64,000 nucleotides of DNA from contig OY992834.1 of assembly GCA_963921425.1 (NCBI GenBank), positions 10,089,271-10,153,270 on the forward strand, written 5' to 3'. Source of the DNA: Dryas octopetala (Eukaryota > Streptophyta > Magnoliopsida > Rosales > Rosaceae). Under the pieces are notes generated by a model. It did no database searches and was not told where the DNA came from. It saw only the letters and a list, made by a program, of their open reading frames with translations. Shown here piece by piece: positions 1-13,700 of the stretch. The first letter of the stretch is position 1, and each line of letters starts with the position of its first letter. A program made the translations under genes and the position numbers.

Positions 1-245
1 ACATTTTATTTATTTTCGCTTCTATTTTATTTGGGTTTCCTAATGTATGTGGGCTTTAGTTATGAGGTTGTTAGTGCCCTAGGGTTTTCCTAAACATATT
101 TAAGCAATTTTATAATTGCTTGGAGGGGGATTATTCAGTTTATCAATATTAAAAAACGAGGGTTTTCTCTCAATCTCTCTGGTGGACTCCAGAATTTGTT
201 ACTTTTAGGGTTTCGCTTGAATCCCTTAGATTCTCGCTGCGTCAT
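1..245. mobile_element. Possible LTR-retrotransposon end fragment
   Basis: A stretch with a T-rich leader, 'ctctggtggactccag' near 178-193, then a 'gggtttcgcttgaatccc' segment and a 'ctcgctgcgtca' end resembles the 3' part of plant Ty1/copia LTRs as I remember them. No primer-binding site, polypurine tract or partner LTR is seen and the left side is cut by the window edge. Treat this as a weak call based on memory of LTR style. Confidence 0.3.
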
Positions 246-831
246 ATTGAAAAACTATTGATATTTGATATTTAATCCTAATTTTCTATATAAAATACTA
301 TTAAAAATTGTACGAATTTGTCATTGTACTTATATTCAAAACTATTAAATCCTAAATAAAAATTACCTAATTCTATTTTGATAGCAATATCATTTTGGAT
401 ATAAATATAAGCAAAACATTGTATTTCGTTGATGTGAAATGTATGTTGCTTTTATAGTCTCTATTCCAACATATTTAGTGTACATACATCTCAAGCCCAT
501 TAAGTAATCCACATTGATTAATTTCGATTCAAGACTAATTTTGGATTTGCATTTTTGTTATATAATATCAAAGTTCAAAGTTTGTAAATGAATTAAGGAC
601 CACTAGGGATTACAAATGATGTGCAATGTTGATTCATATATCATATATGTGTCCACTTGGCTGTAAATTTAGAACAATAATTTTGGAATTCCCAACATTA
701 TTTAATTTTTGTAATAAGTTGATTGGATATTTTTGAGGCACACGAGAATGCCACGAACCTTATCCAACATCCATGCATAAGGCAGACGACTCATCACTCA
801 TACATAACACCAAGAAAGTGAGGCTTCTGGC

Positions 832-857
832 CACGTGTCAAGCCAATTGCATGCATG
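832..857. promoter_or_regulatory. G-box and RY-type elements upstream of the VIT-like gene
   Basis: CACGTG lies at 832-837 (as CACGTGTC, ABRE/G-box like) and CATGCATG (RY repeat) at 850-857. A TATA-like AT-rich stretch follows near 878-892, about 100 bp before the start codon at 989. The motifs are seen directly; their use as bZIP/bHLH or B3 factor sites is inference from family knowledge. bHLH factors control many plant iron genes, which would suit a VIT-like gene, but nothing here proves it. Confidence 0.4.
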
Positions 858-988
858 ACGACACTTTATCTTAATTTGTTTATATATTTACCCTTGAAAC
901 CATATATGAAACTGTGAAAACATTTGGACCATAAACAGTAAAATTATTGAAGTTGGTTCAAAAAAAGGTTTGAAAATTTAGAAATTGA

Positions 989-2779
989 ATGGCAGCTGAG
1001 AGCAACAGCACCAGCACCAGGTGCAGGCTAATCCAAGCAGATGGGGATATTGAAAATGGAGAAAGCAATGGAAAGAAGAGTGAGAGACCAAAAGAGCCAT
1101 GGAAAGGAGAGTATGCCAAAAGCATTCTCTATGCTGGTCTTGATGCCATTGTCACTTGCTTTTCTCTCATCGCTTCTATCTCTGCTAGCCGCAGTTCCTC
1201 TGGTAATCAATCACAATTTTCTTTTTTCTTCTCTTTTCTTGAACATGATGTATATATATACCCAAAGGAACTAATCACTATCACTGCTTATCTTTTTAAG
1301 TGCTTTCTGGATAAGAGTACTGTTATTTGGACTATCTTATTTTTATCTATAATTTTTCTAATAGATGTGAAACTTATTAATATAGGGCCTACACAAGTGA
1401 GTTACACTTCTATTAAAGAGGCGATACACAAAGATGTCAATTGAAATTGTCTAAATAATTTATTCAATTTAGATAGCCACTTTATATGAAGTGCTTCTAC
1501 ATGTCTTGTTTTACGTGTTTCTAACAAAAGTGCTGCCAACAAGTCCTACGCTATTAAGTAAAAGCGCTTCGTAAATAAGCACTCTAGACAAGCGCTTTAT
1601 ATCTTCATTGAATTCATTGGATTAGATAAGTTGAATGGTGGAAGAGCAATGATGTTAGCACACTAATGTGACAAATAGATTGAATTATAAGAAACCAGCT
1701 CTAGAATGCATTATCTCACACTTGTCCCTTAGAATATATAGTGAAGTACTATCTGTTTGGAGGGCCATCAAATTGTTTTGGTTCTATATAATATAATATA
1801 GTAGTGTTATATAGAATAGTATCTTACAACTCAAAAAGGAATACAGAAAACAAATCCAAATAATTAATTAAAATCAATTAACTTCTTATATAGTGTGGTT
1901 GAGCTTGTATAATTCTTGTATCACCAAGTTGATCACTATAATTGATAAACTCCTTTGTTCATTAACAACTGTGTTTGTAGTGGAAGTGCTGGTGCTTGGA
2001 TTTTCAAACCTGGTGGCAGATGGGATATCCATGGGGTTTGGAGATTTTATGTCCAGCAGCAGCGAGAAGGATGTGACTGCCAAAGAAAGGCAACTGACTG
2101 AATGGGATGTCACTAATCACAGTGTTCCTGAGCAGATGAAGTTGCTTCACCAATATCAAGCACTTGGGATGGATGTTAATGATGCCACCACGGTATATAA
2201 TATATTATGCTGCATCTTAATCCCTCTAAAATTATTTGGATCACATTTACTGACTAAATCTAATATATTAGAGATGTGGTCGACAATATAGTCAATAAAT
2301 GTAATTCAAATAGCAGCACTTTTGGACTTGGTATCAAGTTGTTTATTATACCACTTGCGGAGAATCATTGTTACTGGAACTTTATTACTCTGTACAAGGT
2401 TGTCACCATTTTCGCAAAATACAAGAACATTTTGGTGCATGAGAAGATGATGGCTAAAGAAATGCAACCGTCCGATCAAGCAGAAAAGCCATGGAAGAAT
2501 GGCCTTGTCACGTTCGCCGCCTTCCTCGTGTTTGGCAGTGCTCCTCTCCTCTCTTTCATCATCCTTATCCCATTTACAAAGAATGACTCGGTTAAGTTTG
2601 CTGGCGCTTGTGTGCTCTCTGCACTTGCCCTCGCGCTTCTTGGGGCTGCAAAGGCCAAGATTGCAGGCCAGAACTATGCATTTTCTGTGGCTATTACTCT
2701 CTTCAATGGTGCCATTGCTGCAACTTCTGCTTATGGCTTAGGGTGGACACTAAAGAACATAGCTGGTCTAGAAGACTGA
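989..2779 (+). CDS. VIT/CCC1-family membrane protein (membrane protein of ER body-like)
   Basis: Predicted 268-residue protein from three exons: 989-1202, 1981-2192 and 2399-2779. The phases join cleanly (a split GTG codon, then phase 0). The N-terminal tail is hydrophilic, followed by the family signature EYAKSILYAGLDAIVTCFSL (first membrane helix) and, in exon 2, GFSNLVADGISMGFGDFMS (second helix). A charged cytosolic segment comes next, with E/M-containing EKMMAKEMQP, and then three further membrane helices in exon 3. This order matches the vacuolar iron transporter/CCC1 fold. Plant ER-body MEB1/MEB2 proteins carry the same domain and are linked to iron and manganese handling. The gene here is the short form, without the long N-terminal region of Arabidopsis MEB1/MEB2. 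Metal substrate and compartment are inferred from family only. It converges on the SET-domain gene, with 564 bp between the stop codons. Confidence 0.85.
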
Positions 2780-3343
2780 AGACAATGAGCAAGAAAAAGA
2801 AGCGAAGACTCTCCTTGATTTCAAAATTTTTGGAGGCTTTTCTGGGGCTAGCATTGTAGATATATGTGGTATATGCAAAAGCTTATGGACAGTGAACTAT
2901 GTGGCCGGCCTAATTTTCTTTTCTTGCACACTACGTCTACAAGATAATGTGTGCCAATATACTAGGCCATGAGCTACACTATTGGCTTGACTTCCAACAA
3001 TGAATACAGAATAAGACTACATAGGCTTGCATAATTTATTCAAGTATTTACCAAAATAGTTAGCACTCGAGATTGGCATATTGTCAAAACTCTTTTCATT
3101 TCACTTGGGAATAAACATGTGTTTCAGTTTACAGAGGTTAGTAACCAAAGAATTTGGGAATGAAAAGGTCTACCCTTATTACATGAAGCAAATCAATACA
3201 TGATGACTAGCATGCACCAGAAAGAATAATTACAAGCACTAACAGAGTCTAAGATTCAGCTTTCGTAAATAACACTATCTTCTGATGTACATCACTGCCC
3301 TCAAGGTTCAACTAGGCAACAATGCAAGATTTTATGTAACCAA
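2780..3343. other. 3' intergenic spacer between convergent genes
   Basis: This 564-bp stretch separates two converging genes and should hold both 3' untranslated regions. It is AT-rich with no repeat, RNA gene or open frame I would support. Confidence 0.5.
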
Positions 3344-6300
3344 TTAGTTCCCTTCGCTGAGGGCTAATTGCAGGGCGTGTTCTGCTTCCTTGAGGAATAA
3401 TCGAGTGAGTTGCTTTTGGCCTCGCCTATATACTATGCTAGACCACATGTTTCTACTCATCAACTTGTCTTGTGTAGTTCCATTTGTCTGTTCACTGCAG
3501 CCAGCAAATGAGAATGGAAATCCAAGATTAGCAAGCATATTGAGTTTTTCTGCAAGGATTCTTATGTTGAAAAGAGACTGATTGGAGTTAGAGATGCAAA
3601 ACAACAACAATCGAGTTGATGCAAAATACTAGGGAAGTTCAGTCTAGGTAACAAACATAAGGAAAGTTCCAATACCACATAAAAAACCAAAAATTTCAAA
3701 TGCTCCTTTCCATGTTACCATCTTAAATCAGTCTGCGCATGGTGCGGCTTAAGTTTTGAAGACGATCGGCAATATATCACTTTCTTTGTTTTTCCTTTAA
3801 AATAACTGATTGATTTGAGTGAGAAACAATACTCAAGGCAAGGATGGTACCTTAAATTGTTCTCATGACCCATATGCTGATTTTCACTTTCAATAATGTG
3901 TGCGTTTTTAAGCAAATTGGTGTCACTGTCCTCTGTACCAGAACAATCTTGAAGATCCGTCATCCTTGCATACAGAAAATTTGGTTAGGTAGCCAAAAAT
4001 ACGTATTATATTATATGTTACATTTCTTTGGACACTAGCTGGTATATCAACTATGGTATCCCCTTTAATATGCTCAATTATGTCAGTTTCTGATCAATCT
4101 CATAGTGTCGGCATGTAGATTGGGAAGTTTAATCCTTATTATAATAAATTGCCAAATTATCAGCGAACTAACATTCAATGATGGTTTCCAGTGGTCACCT
4201 CATATTAAGAAGATCAACAAGTATTTGCAAAGCTCCAGAATCGCCGCAAGCCTCCCATACTGCCGCTCGAACTTCTGAATCAGATGGTTGCCCTCCCCCT
4301 CCAGATCTAACAAGCTTTAAAATAACAGATTCAACTAGGGGTAGAGTCAGGGAAGCAAATGATTCAAAACAGACGTGTTTGTAACTTTCTTATAAATGAT
4401 AATGCAGAGCATAGCTGAAACACCATATGTCTATGCATAGCTAGTAAAACTGAAATGGCAAAGTATTTGATGAAAGAAATTACATAGCTAAAGAATCAGT
4501 ACCTCTTCCAGCAACGATGAAACATGAAACAGTTCATCCTCCTGCATGGCTATGGTCCTCAAGGCTGTCAAAAAGTTTTCAGGGAAAACCAAGCTGTGTA
4601 AATATGATGGCATCTTGCGCTGACCACTCCAACTATAGCTGCAAACATGGTCAAGCTTGCACTTATCACTTCCTTCATCATTTGAGTTGCCTACTGGGAA
4701 AAAGCCATGATCCAATAAACTTCTAGGTAAGAGACACCTCATTTCGGCCTTCTGTGAACAACCAGGTTTATGAATAATGAAGAAATGAAAAAGAATAAAA
4801 AAATTTAGAAAAAATTCCATTGGTCCACTTTAAGTTCCCTCACATTATTAATGTTCTCCTTGATTTAACAGAAGTCAGAAGTAGCATAACATGAAGTTCA
4901 AAAACAGAAAATAGCGGACCTGTGCTTCAAGAAGCTGTGCTTTCGAGTCAGAAAATGGAACATTTTGAATGGCTTCTACTGGATAATGGACCTGTATAGA
5001 TCATCGTACCATTAATTATTCATGTACCAAGTCTTAATCAGCTCAGATAAGTTGTGTTATTAATTTTTGTATCAAGTTTAAGATGGAACAAAACGACAGA
5101 AACAGGGATAAAAAGATCCATACATCTATAACACCAAAGAGTAAGGGTTAAGATTCTTTGTATCAAGTTTGAAACAATATCAGCATTGAGGAGTATTTTA
5201 AATAACAAAAGAACATTTAAGACAAGTCCATACAACCTACATCAAATATAGAGGCATTACCATGAGATAGTCATCTGGATTACCATCAAGGACGAAACCA
5301 TACAGATAAAGTAGTTCCTGCATCAAACATAAGATAATTGCCCTTACTCAGAAAGTTGATGAAGCTGTTCAAATGATAAAGTGGATAGAAAAACAAGGTC
5401 AGTGATATGACATCAGAGACCAAATAGTTGAAATAAGGCTTTCTTCAATTTAAGTTTGAATTAAGTGATTTCCAAACATAAACAACAATGGCAAGTCAAA
5501 ACTAAGTGAAATGTCAAAATTTGTCAGTCTCATTTCATAACCCTAAGTAAGAAATGTATGCTCAAAGGATAAAAACTTCACATGAAATGAAGGAAAGTAG
5601 CACATGAATGAAACAAGGTTCCAGAATATAAGCAGATGCAAGGATACTCCAGGACAAAGGTAACCTTTTTGAAGAAATTATGTTAAGTTACTAGGAAGAA
5701 GATCAAGTCTCATGGCACCAGTTATGAGATATACAGAGTTAACTAGTACAATTTATAAGTAATTTTGGAATCAGATATAAAAAATATCTAAATGAAAACA
5801 GACAGTACCTCATTTCCTTTGTTACCATAACTTATGGAAATTTCTCCCCCAATCTGAAAGGGTTGTCCAGCTGAAAAAAGAGAAATGCCATGGTAAGTAA
5901 GATAACCCAGATTATTAGACCAAAGAAGAGAAATGAAAACAAGTTTAGGAAAACTTCAATAGCAACTTTAACAGTTACATAAAACTTGTAAGTGATGGAA
6001 ACAATGTGAAATGTCATAAACCTGCCACATAGAAAAAAGAAGAGAAATGGTAACGAGTATTGCGACATTTGAATAGCAACGGTCACATTACATAAAGCTC
6101 ATACGCTATGGAACCAATACAAGATCATATGGTTGGACAAAACATAAAACTACTGAATTCCAGCAAACGAAAAAAACGCTACTGATGAAAAGAGGATACT
6201 ACCAGAAAGAAGGTACATAGAAAAAGGAACTCCAGTAATCGATCCTGTTTCATCAACTTCCCACGTTGCTGCTGCCTTTAGATCTGAATAGCCACATGAT

Positions 6301-9300
6301 TTCAGCTAGTAAGGTATAACTGCAAGCATATAAGAAAATGAAGATATTCTCTCTCTCACCCTCTCCCTCTCCCTCCAAAAATCTGGTTCCAGGTCCTGGT
6401 GAGGCTTGAATTCATTCAAGATACTTTTATGCAAAATAAAATAATGGAACCAATGCCAATGTGAAAAACTCATTCAGTTGTTTAGTTGGTGGAAGAACCT
6501 TTAAAAAAAAAAAAACTCAGAAGATACATGGAGAAAAGTATAGGAACTAGCATTCACTAGAGTAGAATGAGTTGAACTGCTACAGGCTCCACAGGTTATT
6601 AGAATATTGTAACAAAAATATTTCTAAAAAATAGACTTGATGAACAACTGGCATACCATGGTTGCAAAAGTCAATGCCAGGAACAAGACCCTCCACCCAG
6701 ACAGTCTCTTTTTGTTTTGACATGGTTGTCACTCCATCAACTTCAGTATCACCCCTGTCAACCTGACATCCTAATTAGAGAAATCACTAATATTAGTTCA
6801 TTTTATATCAAAAAATACCAAATCCAGCATCCAGAATATAATGATAAAGTACATTGAAAGATTTCTCATCAATAATTAGTGAGGGAGAAATATGGCTTTA
6901 CCTTTGCCGTCCATTCCATTAACCAACTCTTCTCTGCAAGTATCATTAGTAGAAGAAACCTCATAATTTTTGTCATTTGGAGCACTGCCATTAGTGTTTT
7001 CTTGAATTTTGGGAAATACATAAGAATGCGGAAGGGGAATGTTTAAAGCACGAGTCCAAAATACAGAATTAGCCCTAGCATGATAGCAATTGTGAAATAT
7101 AAGCAACAAAAGTCTAAAGCACCATGAACAGACATTATTAAGGAGAGGATTCAATTAAGAAATCATAAAGTTAATTTCTGAAGATGGTACCTACCAAAGG
7201 AAATCTTCAAAGCACACATCTCTGCAAAAGGAAGCAACAACAATTGTAAATGGTCAGTAATTAGAAACCATAGTAAGCATTTAAGATGCATATAACTTAT
7301 CATAATGTTTATCATCCTGAATGTTGTTCAACGAGCAATTTTAGATAGCATCTTACAATATTACATGTTCACTAGTCACCAGTCACTAGTACCATAATGA
7401 CAGATGAAGGCTCAATATCACAAAAAATTGGACAATCTGCCATCAAATACCAGATCTCAAGAATTTGGACCTTTGGTTTAAGGAGAACCACAAAATCATT
7501 TAAAAGCAGCATGAGCACACAGACAACTAACACCTCAATTATGTGACTACATAGGTCCACTAACTGGGTGGTGATTCCATGATAAATTGTGGTCTGGAGC
7601 CTGAGAGCCTAACTTTATCTATCATAACAAATTGCTTAATAATGTTTCCATAGGATTTCAACATCAGCTGTATATTTATCAATCCAACATTATTTAGGAC
7701 AAAGTCTTGGGACTGGGCATGAGAAGCACAACAAGAAAAGTTTCGCACAGACCTAACTTTATTCTAGGGGTTTACTACGAAGCCCAAAAATGATAATGAT
7801 GCCAGGATGATTTCAATGTTAGTATCTAATGTACTGGAATCTTCTAATAAAACGAACAAAAAGTATACAATTAATTATTACAAAACTAATCATTCATATC
7901 ATAGAGTACCTCTGTGATTCCCGAAATAAATACTTACAAACATAGAAAATTTAGTAAAAAAATATATATGACCATTGACTTGATAGGACCTACTAATTTA
8001 GTTCTCAAATGAAAATTAAAGTAAAAAAATCCATTTCTGACACACCTTTCTGAATTCCCGTCAAGAGTTAACAGTTTCTTCACCAGAGCCTTCAGTTTAT
8101 CCTCATATACAGACAGCAAGTTTTTCTTCTGTAAGATAAACCTGACTTTGGTCACATATACTACACAAAGAAGATAAAACTTCAACCATTGATAGAAGTA
8201 TATATCATAAATGATGTCTAGATATTTTGCCAAACTACATAAAACAAAGAAAGCTTTGGTATGCTAGGAAGCCAAATGAGCTAAGAGTGAGAAACCATAT
8301 AGAAATAAATTTCAGCATTAATATCAATACCATTGAAGTTAGCTTTTCATGATGTGCAAATTACCCCCACAAATGGCAGTATCAATATCACATCAATACT
8401 AGTTTATGCTAAATGCCCACCACACACCCTGAATACTAGCTAAAACTTAAAAGCATTTGTGGGCATGCCATAAGAATAATTTGCATAAGTGTATCGTACA
8501 TATTATTATCTATACCATTCATCTTCTTAGAAGGACCACAATAAACCACCATTGCATCAATTTATCCACATTAAATCACATGTATCTGTATATAACCTAC
8601 ATTTGAATCTTTATATTCCATGGCTACATGCCCAAACATCTTTTACCTGCATTTCAGTAGCTCGATGCAATGTTGTCCCTTTTAGCTCCAAAAGCTCATC
8701 ATCAGTAAACCAAAGTGGATTGCCAAAAGTGGTCGGAAGCATATCAAGGTACCTGATGTTATCTTCCACCCAAATGAAGCTCAGCCACCAAAGAAACAAA
8801 GAAATTTGTAATTGACAATTCAACAAATGCATTCTATACATACGGCTTCCAAGAAGAATTCTTGCGGAGGCGCTCCACTGTTAGAAACAAAATCATCAAG
8901 AACCTATCATCTACGTCTCCTTCTTCAAACATTGCTCTACATTCTGGTCCAATAAGAGGATCTTGCAAAACTCTCATAGGAGTTATTGCTAAATCCAGAG
9001 GAACAACTAATAGGACCCCTGAAATATATTTCCAAAAATCAACCAAAATTATGCTCTGCTTGTCAGAGTGTTACAACCTATTTCCACATAAAAAATAAAA
9101 AAAGAATATCTTGAACTAGTATATGAAATTTTGGACACCCTTCTCTTACAGTTACAATGCAGTTTTATAGGGATAAATTCTGACCCACATGTTCTCAGCT
9201 GTCAAAATGAGCAAATACATAGATAAACAAAAACCCACTAACTTATGCGTAAGAGGAAGAGTTGGGTTACCATTAGAAACATCATTAGCCGAAAAAATAC

Positions 9301-9504
9301 CAAACCCTTTGTTGGAATCAGAGTACTTGATCTCGCACCCACGTAGCTCCACCCCATTAACCTGAATTCAAAACCCAAATGATCAAAAACACAGTTGCAC
9401 TGTTTGGTTGATGATCAGAGCTTATAGGATAGTGTAAAAACTATGGGCACCTGTAACCACTGGAGGAATCGTTCGAGTTTGGCCTCTTCTTGTGGGCTCG
9501 CCAT
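3344..9504 (-). CDS. SET-domain protein lysine methyltransferase (Rubisco-LSMT/SETD-like)
   Basis: Predicted 574 residues from 16 exons on the minus strand: 9504-9451, 9361-9271, 9018-8844, 8752-8647, 8128-8046, 7221-7195, 7074-6902, 6770-6657, 6283-6203, 5870-5809, 5317-5261, 4991-4920, 4751-4503, 4314-4199, 3964-3851 and 3494-3344. All phases join and the exon sum is a multiple of three. SET-fold hallmarks are visible: NKGFGIF (residues 35-41, the AdoMet GxG motif), CNHD (around 272-275) and EISISYG with the catalytic-type Tyr near 316. A long C-terminal helical region ends in a conserved-looking WSSIVYRRGQK...EAEHALQLAL stretch, as in the LSMT/SETD3/SETD6 class where it binds substrate. 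The substrate cannot be told from sequence; this class methylates non-histone proteins. Exon 14 uses an acceptor (TTTTAAAG) that I chose because other frames hit stops. It is divergent from the EXS gene. Confidence 0.85.
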
Positions 9505-10785
9505 TGCTGAAGTTGACTGTTTCTAGAGAGAGAGTGAGAGTGAGGGGTTTAGCAATTAGCAGCTTCAGCTTGAAGTGTAGCAATTAGCAGCTTCTTCAAG
9601 TTTTTCAATGTCGTATTATATATGGGGTCGTCAAAAGGTTCAAGGCCAACCTCAGCAAAAAATAAAATAAAAAGAATAATAAAAAGAAAAGAAAAAAGAA
9701 AAAACGAATGTGATCATCATCGTATATCATTTCTATAGACGTGGCAAAATCAGATGCGTCCACTAGAAAAACAGTGGCGGGTAAATCACACAGAAGAAGC
9801 CTCCGGCCAGACAGATCCGAACGATACACAAAGTCACAAACTTGCAATTGTTTTAGCCCATAATCGGTAATCAAACGCTTCCCATTATCTGTAATTCGCT
9901 TTCGTTTTTTTGAATGTTGTGAAGAAAAATATGTATAACTCATTTGCGACATTGCATTGCATTCTCTTATTCACCAAAAAAACAAGACATTGCACTGCAT
10001 TCTCTTAGTTGTCCATTGTGTTTTTTTTTTTTTTTTACCGGTTTTGCTATCTGGGTATGTGCCTGTGATACTGATTTTTGCCATGTTTTGGTATGTCCTT
10101 ACAGGTCAAGTTTTAGCTAAGCTTAAAAAAAATGCTGAGCTTGTTTTTTCTTTTTGGTGCACATAATCTTAAACAGTAAAAAAAAAGTGTTGTATAAAAG
10201 TGGCGTTTTCATGTCGTAGCTATTGCAAATTATATATCCTGTTGGTTTAGAAATAAAGTTGTCACAAATGATTATTAGATTATGATTTGTGAGTGCACTA
10301 GTATAGTTATAGCTGTGATTCAATATCGGGGCATTAGTTTTTTTTTATATCTTTTTAAAATTATTGTAGTGTTCAGGGGGTGCTCATTGTTGTTTTTGCT
10401 CTTTGATGAAACCAAAATTGATTATTTTTTGACAGTTATTCATGTGTTCACGCATGTACGCAATTACTATGATAAGCTCTTCCTAAAGCGAATGTGATTA
10501 TTATCCTTTCATATATCTACAATGTGCAAATATTGTGTAGTTTGGAGATGACATATAAGTGGACATACATTTTTAACTTGTCTGTCTCTAAGATTTGTAT
10601 ATGAGCATTTTGATACTCAAGCCCCATACCCTTTTTAACCTTGCGGATGAGATCAATTGATAGTTGAACCCTACTTTGGGTCGTGATAAATGCTTCTTGG
10701 TGTTCTTAATTTGTATACATTTTTTGACTATTTATTTCCAAATAGTGGATACCGTGTACATGAATTGAAGAGTCCAAGTTCACAG
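9505..10785. promoter_or_regulatory. Shared upstream region of two divergent genes
   Basis: This 1.28-kb region separates the start codons of the SET-domain gene (minus) and the EXS gene (plus). It should hold both promoters and 5' leaders. A short GA-rich leader (around 9522-9545) lies just before the SET gene start. A poly-T run lies at about 10021-10036. A longer upstream in-frame Met for the EXS gene exists at 10690, but 10786 gives the family-like N-terminus. No coding gene is seen. Confidence 0.5.
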
Positions 10786-13700
10786 ATGCCTAGTGCTGCG
10801 ATATTGCCATCTCCAGTTTTGTTATGGAGGTTCAAGGTTTGGTTTTTTAATTATTCCATAACTTTCCAGTTTATAGCATTCATATTCATCTTTGTCATTG
10901 ATCCTCTAGCACATTAACTTTTCAGGTTCTACTTTTCATGATATGGGGATTCAGCTGTTGCAAGGTCACTGTTAATCCTTCCGTTCTTAATCTACATGTA
11001 GAAGGTTATGGATGCTTTTGGGGCATTGTTTGGGACATTCTTTATGATTTTGTTACCATGCTTAAACTTGAAATTTTGTTTTCAAACAGATTGGATGGGA
11101 TTCTGTCATGATAATGAATGCAGACTTGCGTAATTTATTCTTATATGAGGTGTTTTTGTATTATAACCCTCTCCTCCTCGTGGTGAGCTTTGATAGTTTT
11201 TTTTTAACTTGTTCTTAACGTTGATTAATTTTAGATGAAGATTTTATAGCAGCTTACCTATTAATCTTGTTGCAGACTTTGATGGTTTGGCTCTGGGGAG
11301 TGAACTTATGGGTTTTTTCACAGGCCAATGTTGGTTATGCAAAAGTATTTGATCTTGATCAAAATCACCTAACTCACAAAGAAATATGGAAGGTATTCCT
11401 GCATTTGGGTATAATTGGATGTTAACTGTCACTTCGTCTGCTTTCCTTATGTCTCTTTGCCCCCCCACCTCACCCTCTTCATTTTTTTAAAAAAAGTCTG
11501 ATATCTCTCGTCTTTTGTGGTTGTATTAAATATTGTGGAACACGAGAAGAAAATACTAATACATATGCTGAGATATAAATTTTTGGATGGCCTTTCTTGA
11601 GCCTTTATATGCAAGAAAAAAAGTTTCAAATTTCCACCACCTCTCGAGCTTTCTTTTGGCAACATTAATCCTCCTCTCTGAAGATTTATTCATCAACTCC
11701 AAGAATGGTGCCTTTGAATATGGAAATAAGAGGATAATAGTACACAGTAAGTTTTACGACAAATTATAATATGTTAAGGTAGTAAATTTTACAGGATTAG
11801 GTTCCCTAATATTGGGGGGGGGGGGGGGTGTGTGGGCTGGAATTGCTCACTCTAGTTTTTGGAAATTTACATTGTACATGCATGGACATGTCACCAATGT
11901 ATGTTCATGTGCCTGTTCTTGTACTCGTATGTGCATACGTATATGTAACTTGCACATGACCAAGGCAGATCCATGCTATAACATTGATATTGTGCAAACC
12001 ATAAAGACTGCTGAGTTGCATTGTCCAGAGGCTCTTCTGGTCTAAACCCTTATATTAGAACTCTGCTCTTTACACCATTCAATAATATTATACATTGTAT
12101 GTTCCATCTTAATTATTCAATTAATAATTGACCACTATAACTGATCTTTTTTTTTCTCCTATGACACATGTAAGTGATTGCCTTCTCAAAGCAATCTGTC
12201 TGTTTCATGTAGCCATCTTTTAATACATTGGTTGTTATTATGTCAAGAAGTTGCTTCATACTTGTATGTTTATCCTGATTGACCTTGTTGAGATATAGTT
12301 AGTGTCATCAGAATGCATGTTTCTTTTTTTCTTTTTCCTTCCTAGTATTGAGTTTACAATTGTTTGGCTTTTTTATGTGCAGTGTAGCACTTGGATGACA
12401 ATCATTGTCCCTACTAGCATGACCACGTACCTCTATCTTTACTCTCATGGAAAAGTATCATTGGCAGCATCACAACCAGTGTATTATCAACCCCGTCTCT
12501 TAATTTGCTCCTAGCTTTGGTTTCCTTTAATTTTGATTGCACGCTTAAGACAGTAGTTTCCATTGGTTTATTGATCACCTTCCTCTAATATTATGATGTG
12601 TAGAAGATATTGATCACTCTTAGTTTCTGATTTAACCTTTTTGTCTGCTATTATAACCTGTGTGATGTAGTCTTTATTTACTGCAAATAAAAGATGCCAG
12701 CAAATGAACTGCATCACGCTTTACAAATAAATGCAGTTTTTGTATGTATTATATGTGTCTCTTTTGTATTGCACTAGAATTGCAATGGCTCACTAGTCTT
12801 GCCATTATATTTTCTGCATCGGATAAGTGTTTCTAAGTTGTCTGTATACTTATTGCAGGTAACCCTGTATATTGCTTCTGCTATGGTTCTGATATTCCCC
12901 TTTGATATTTTTTATTTGTCTTCTCGTTACTTCTTGTTAAGGACGCTATGGAGGATAGCTCTTCCATTGCAGGCAAGTTTTTGTCATGTAGTTTGTACTC
13001 GTGGTACTTGACAAGGGCACATTTTACAAAAAAATCCTTAGGCAAAATTAATATTATGGAATGCTGTGCTTTCCTGTCTTCCCTCAGGACTTAGTCTTAC
13101 TCAATGTTTGACAAGATTACATAAGTTTAAAACCAAAAAAGTATTTGTCAACTCCTGGAATCCATAAGATTACATAAGCTAAAAAATTTGAGGTTCCTGC
13201 TAAATTGACAAGACTTACTGTGTTTTTGGGTGTAGAAATAAAATAGCCTGATAAGTACAATAAGTATTTGATCTTTTAATTGTGCTTATAGTAAATCTAT
13301 GAAGGAAAACTTATCATAAGAAAAGAATCATCAAATGAGGGAAACAAAAAAACTGTATCTATTCAAAGCACCATGGATCATTTTGGTCTCTTGGTGGATG
13401 ACATTCATAGAGCTAAGTTAGCTAAACATTTGTCAATTAAGTGAAATAGATCTTTTCAAAATGCAGGCTATAACATTTCCTGACTTTTTCTTGGCTGATA
13501 TCCTAACTTCTATGGCAAAGGTATGAATCTATAGCCCTTGAAGTCATTGTCTTTAAACAATCACTTGTTTCTCTGCCTTTGAATATTAGACACTTTTTAT
13601 TACATTTAAGTTGCTACTTTCCCATTGGCCAAAAAAAAAAAGTTGCTACTTTTCCCATCTGTCATCCTACCTCCAAAGTTTTTCTGTTGAAATAATTTTG

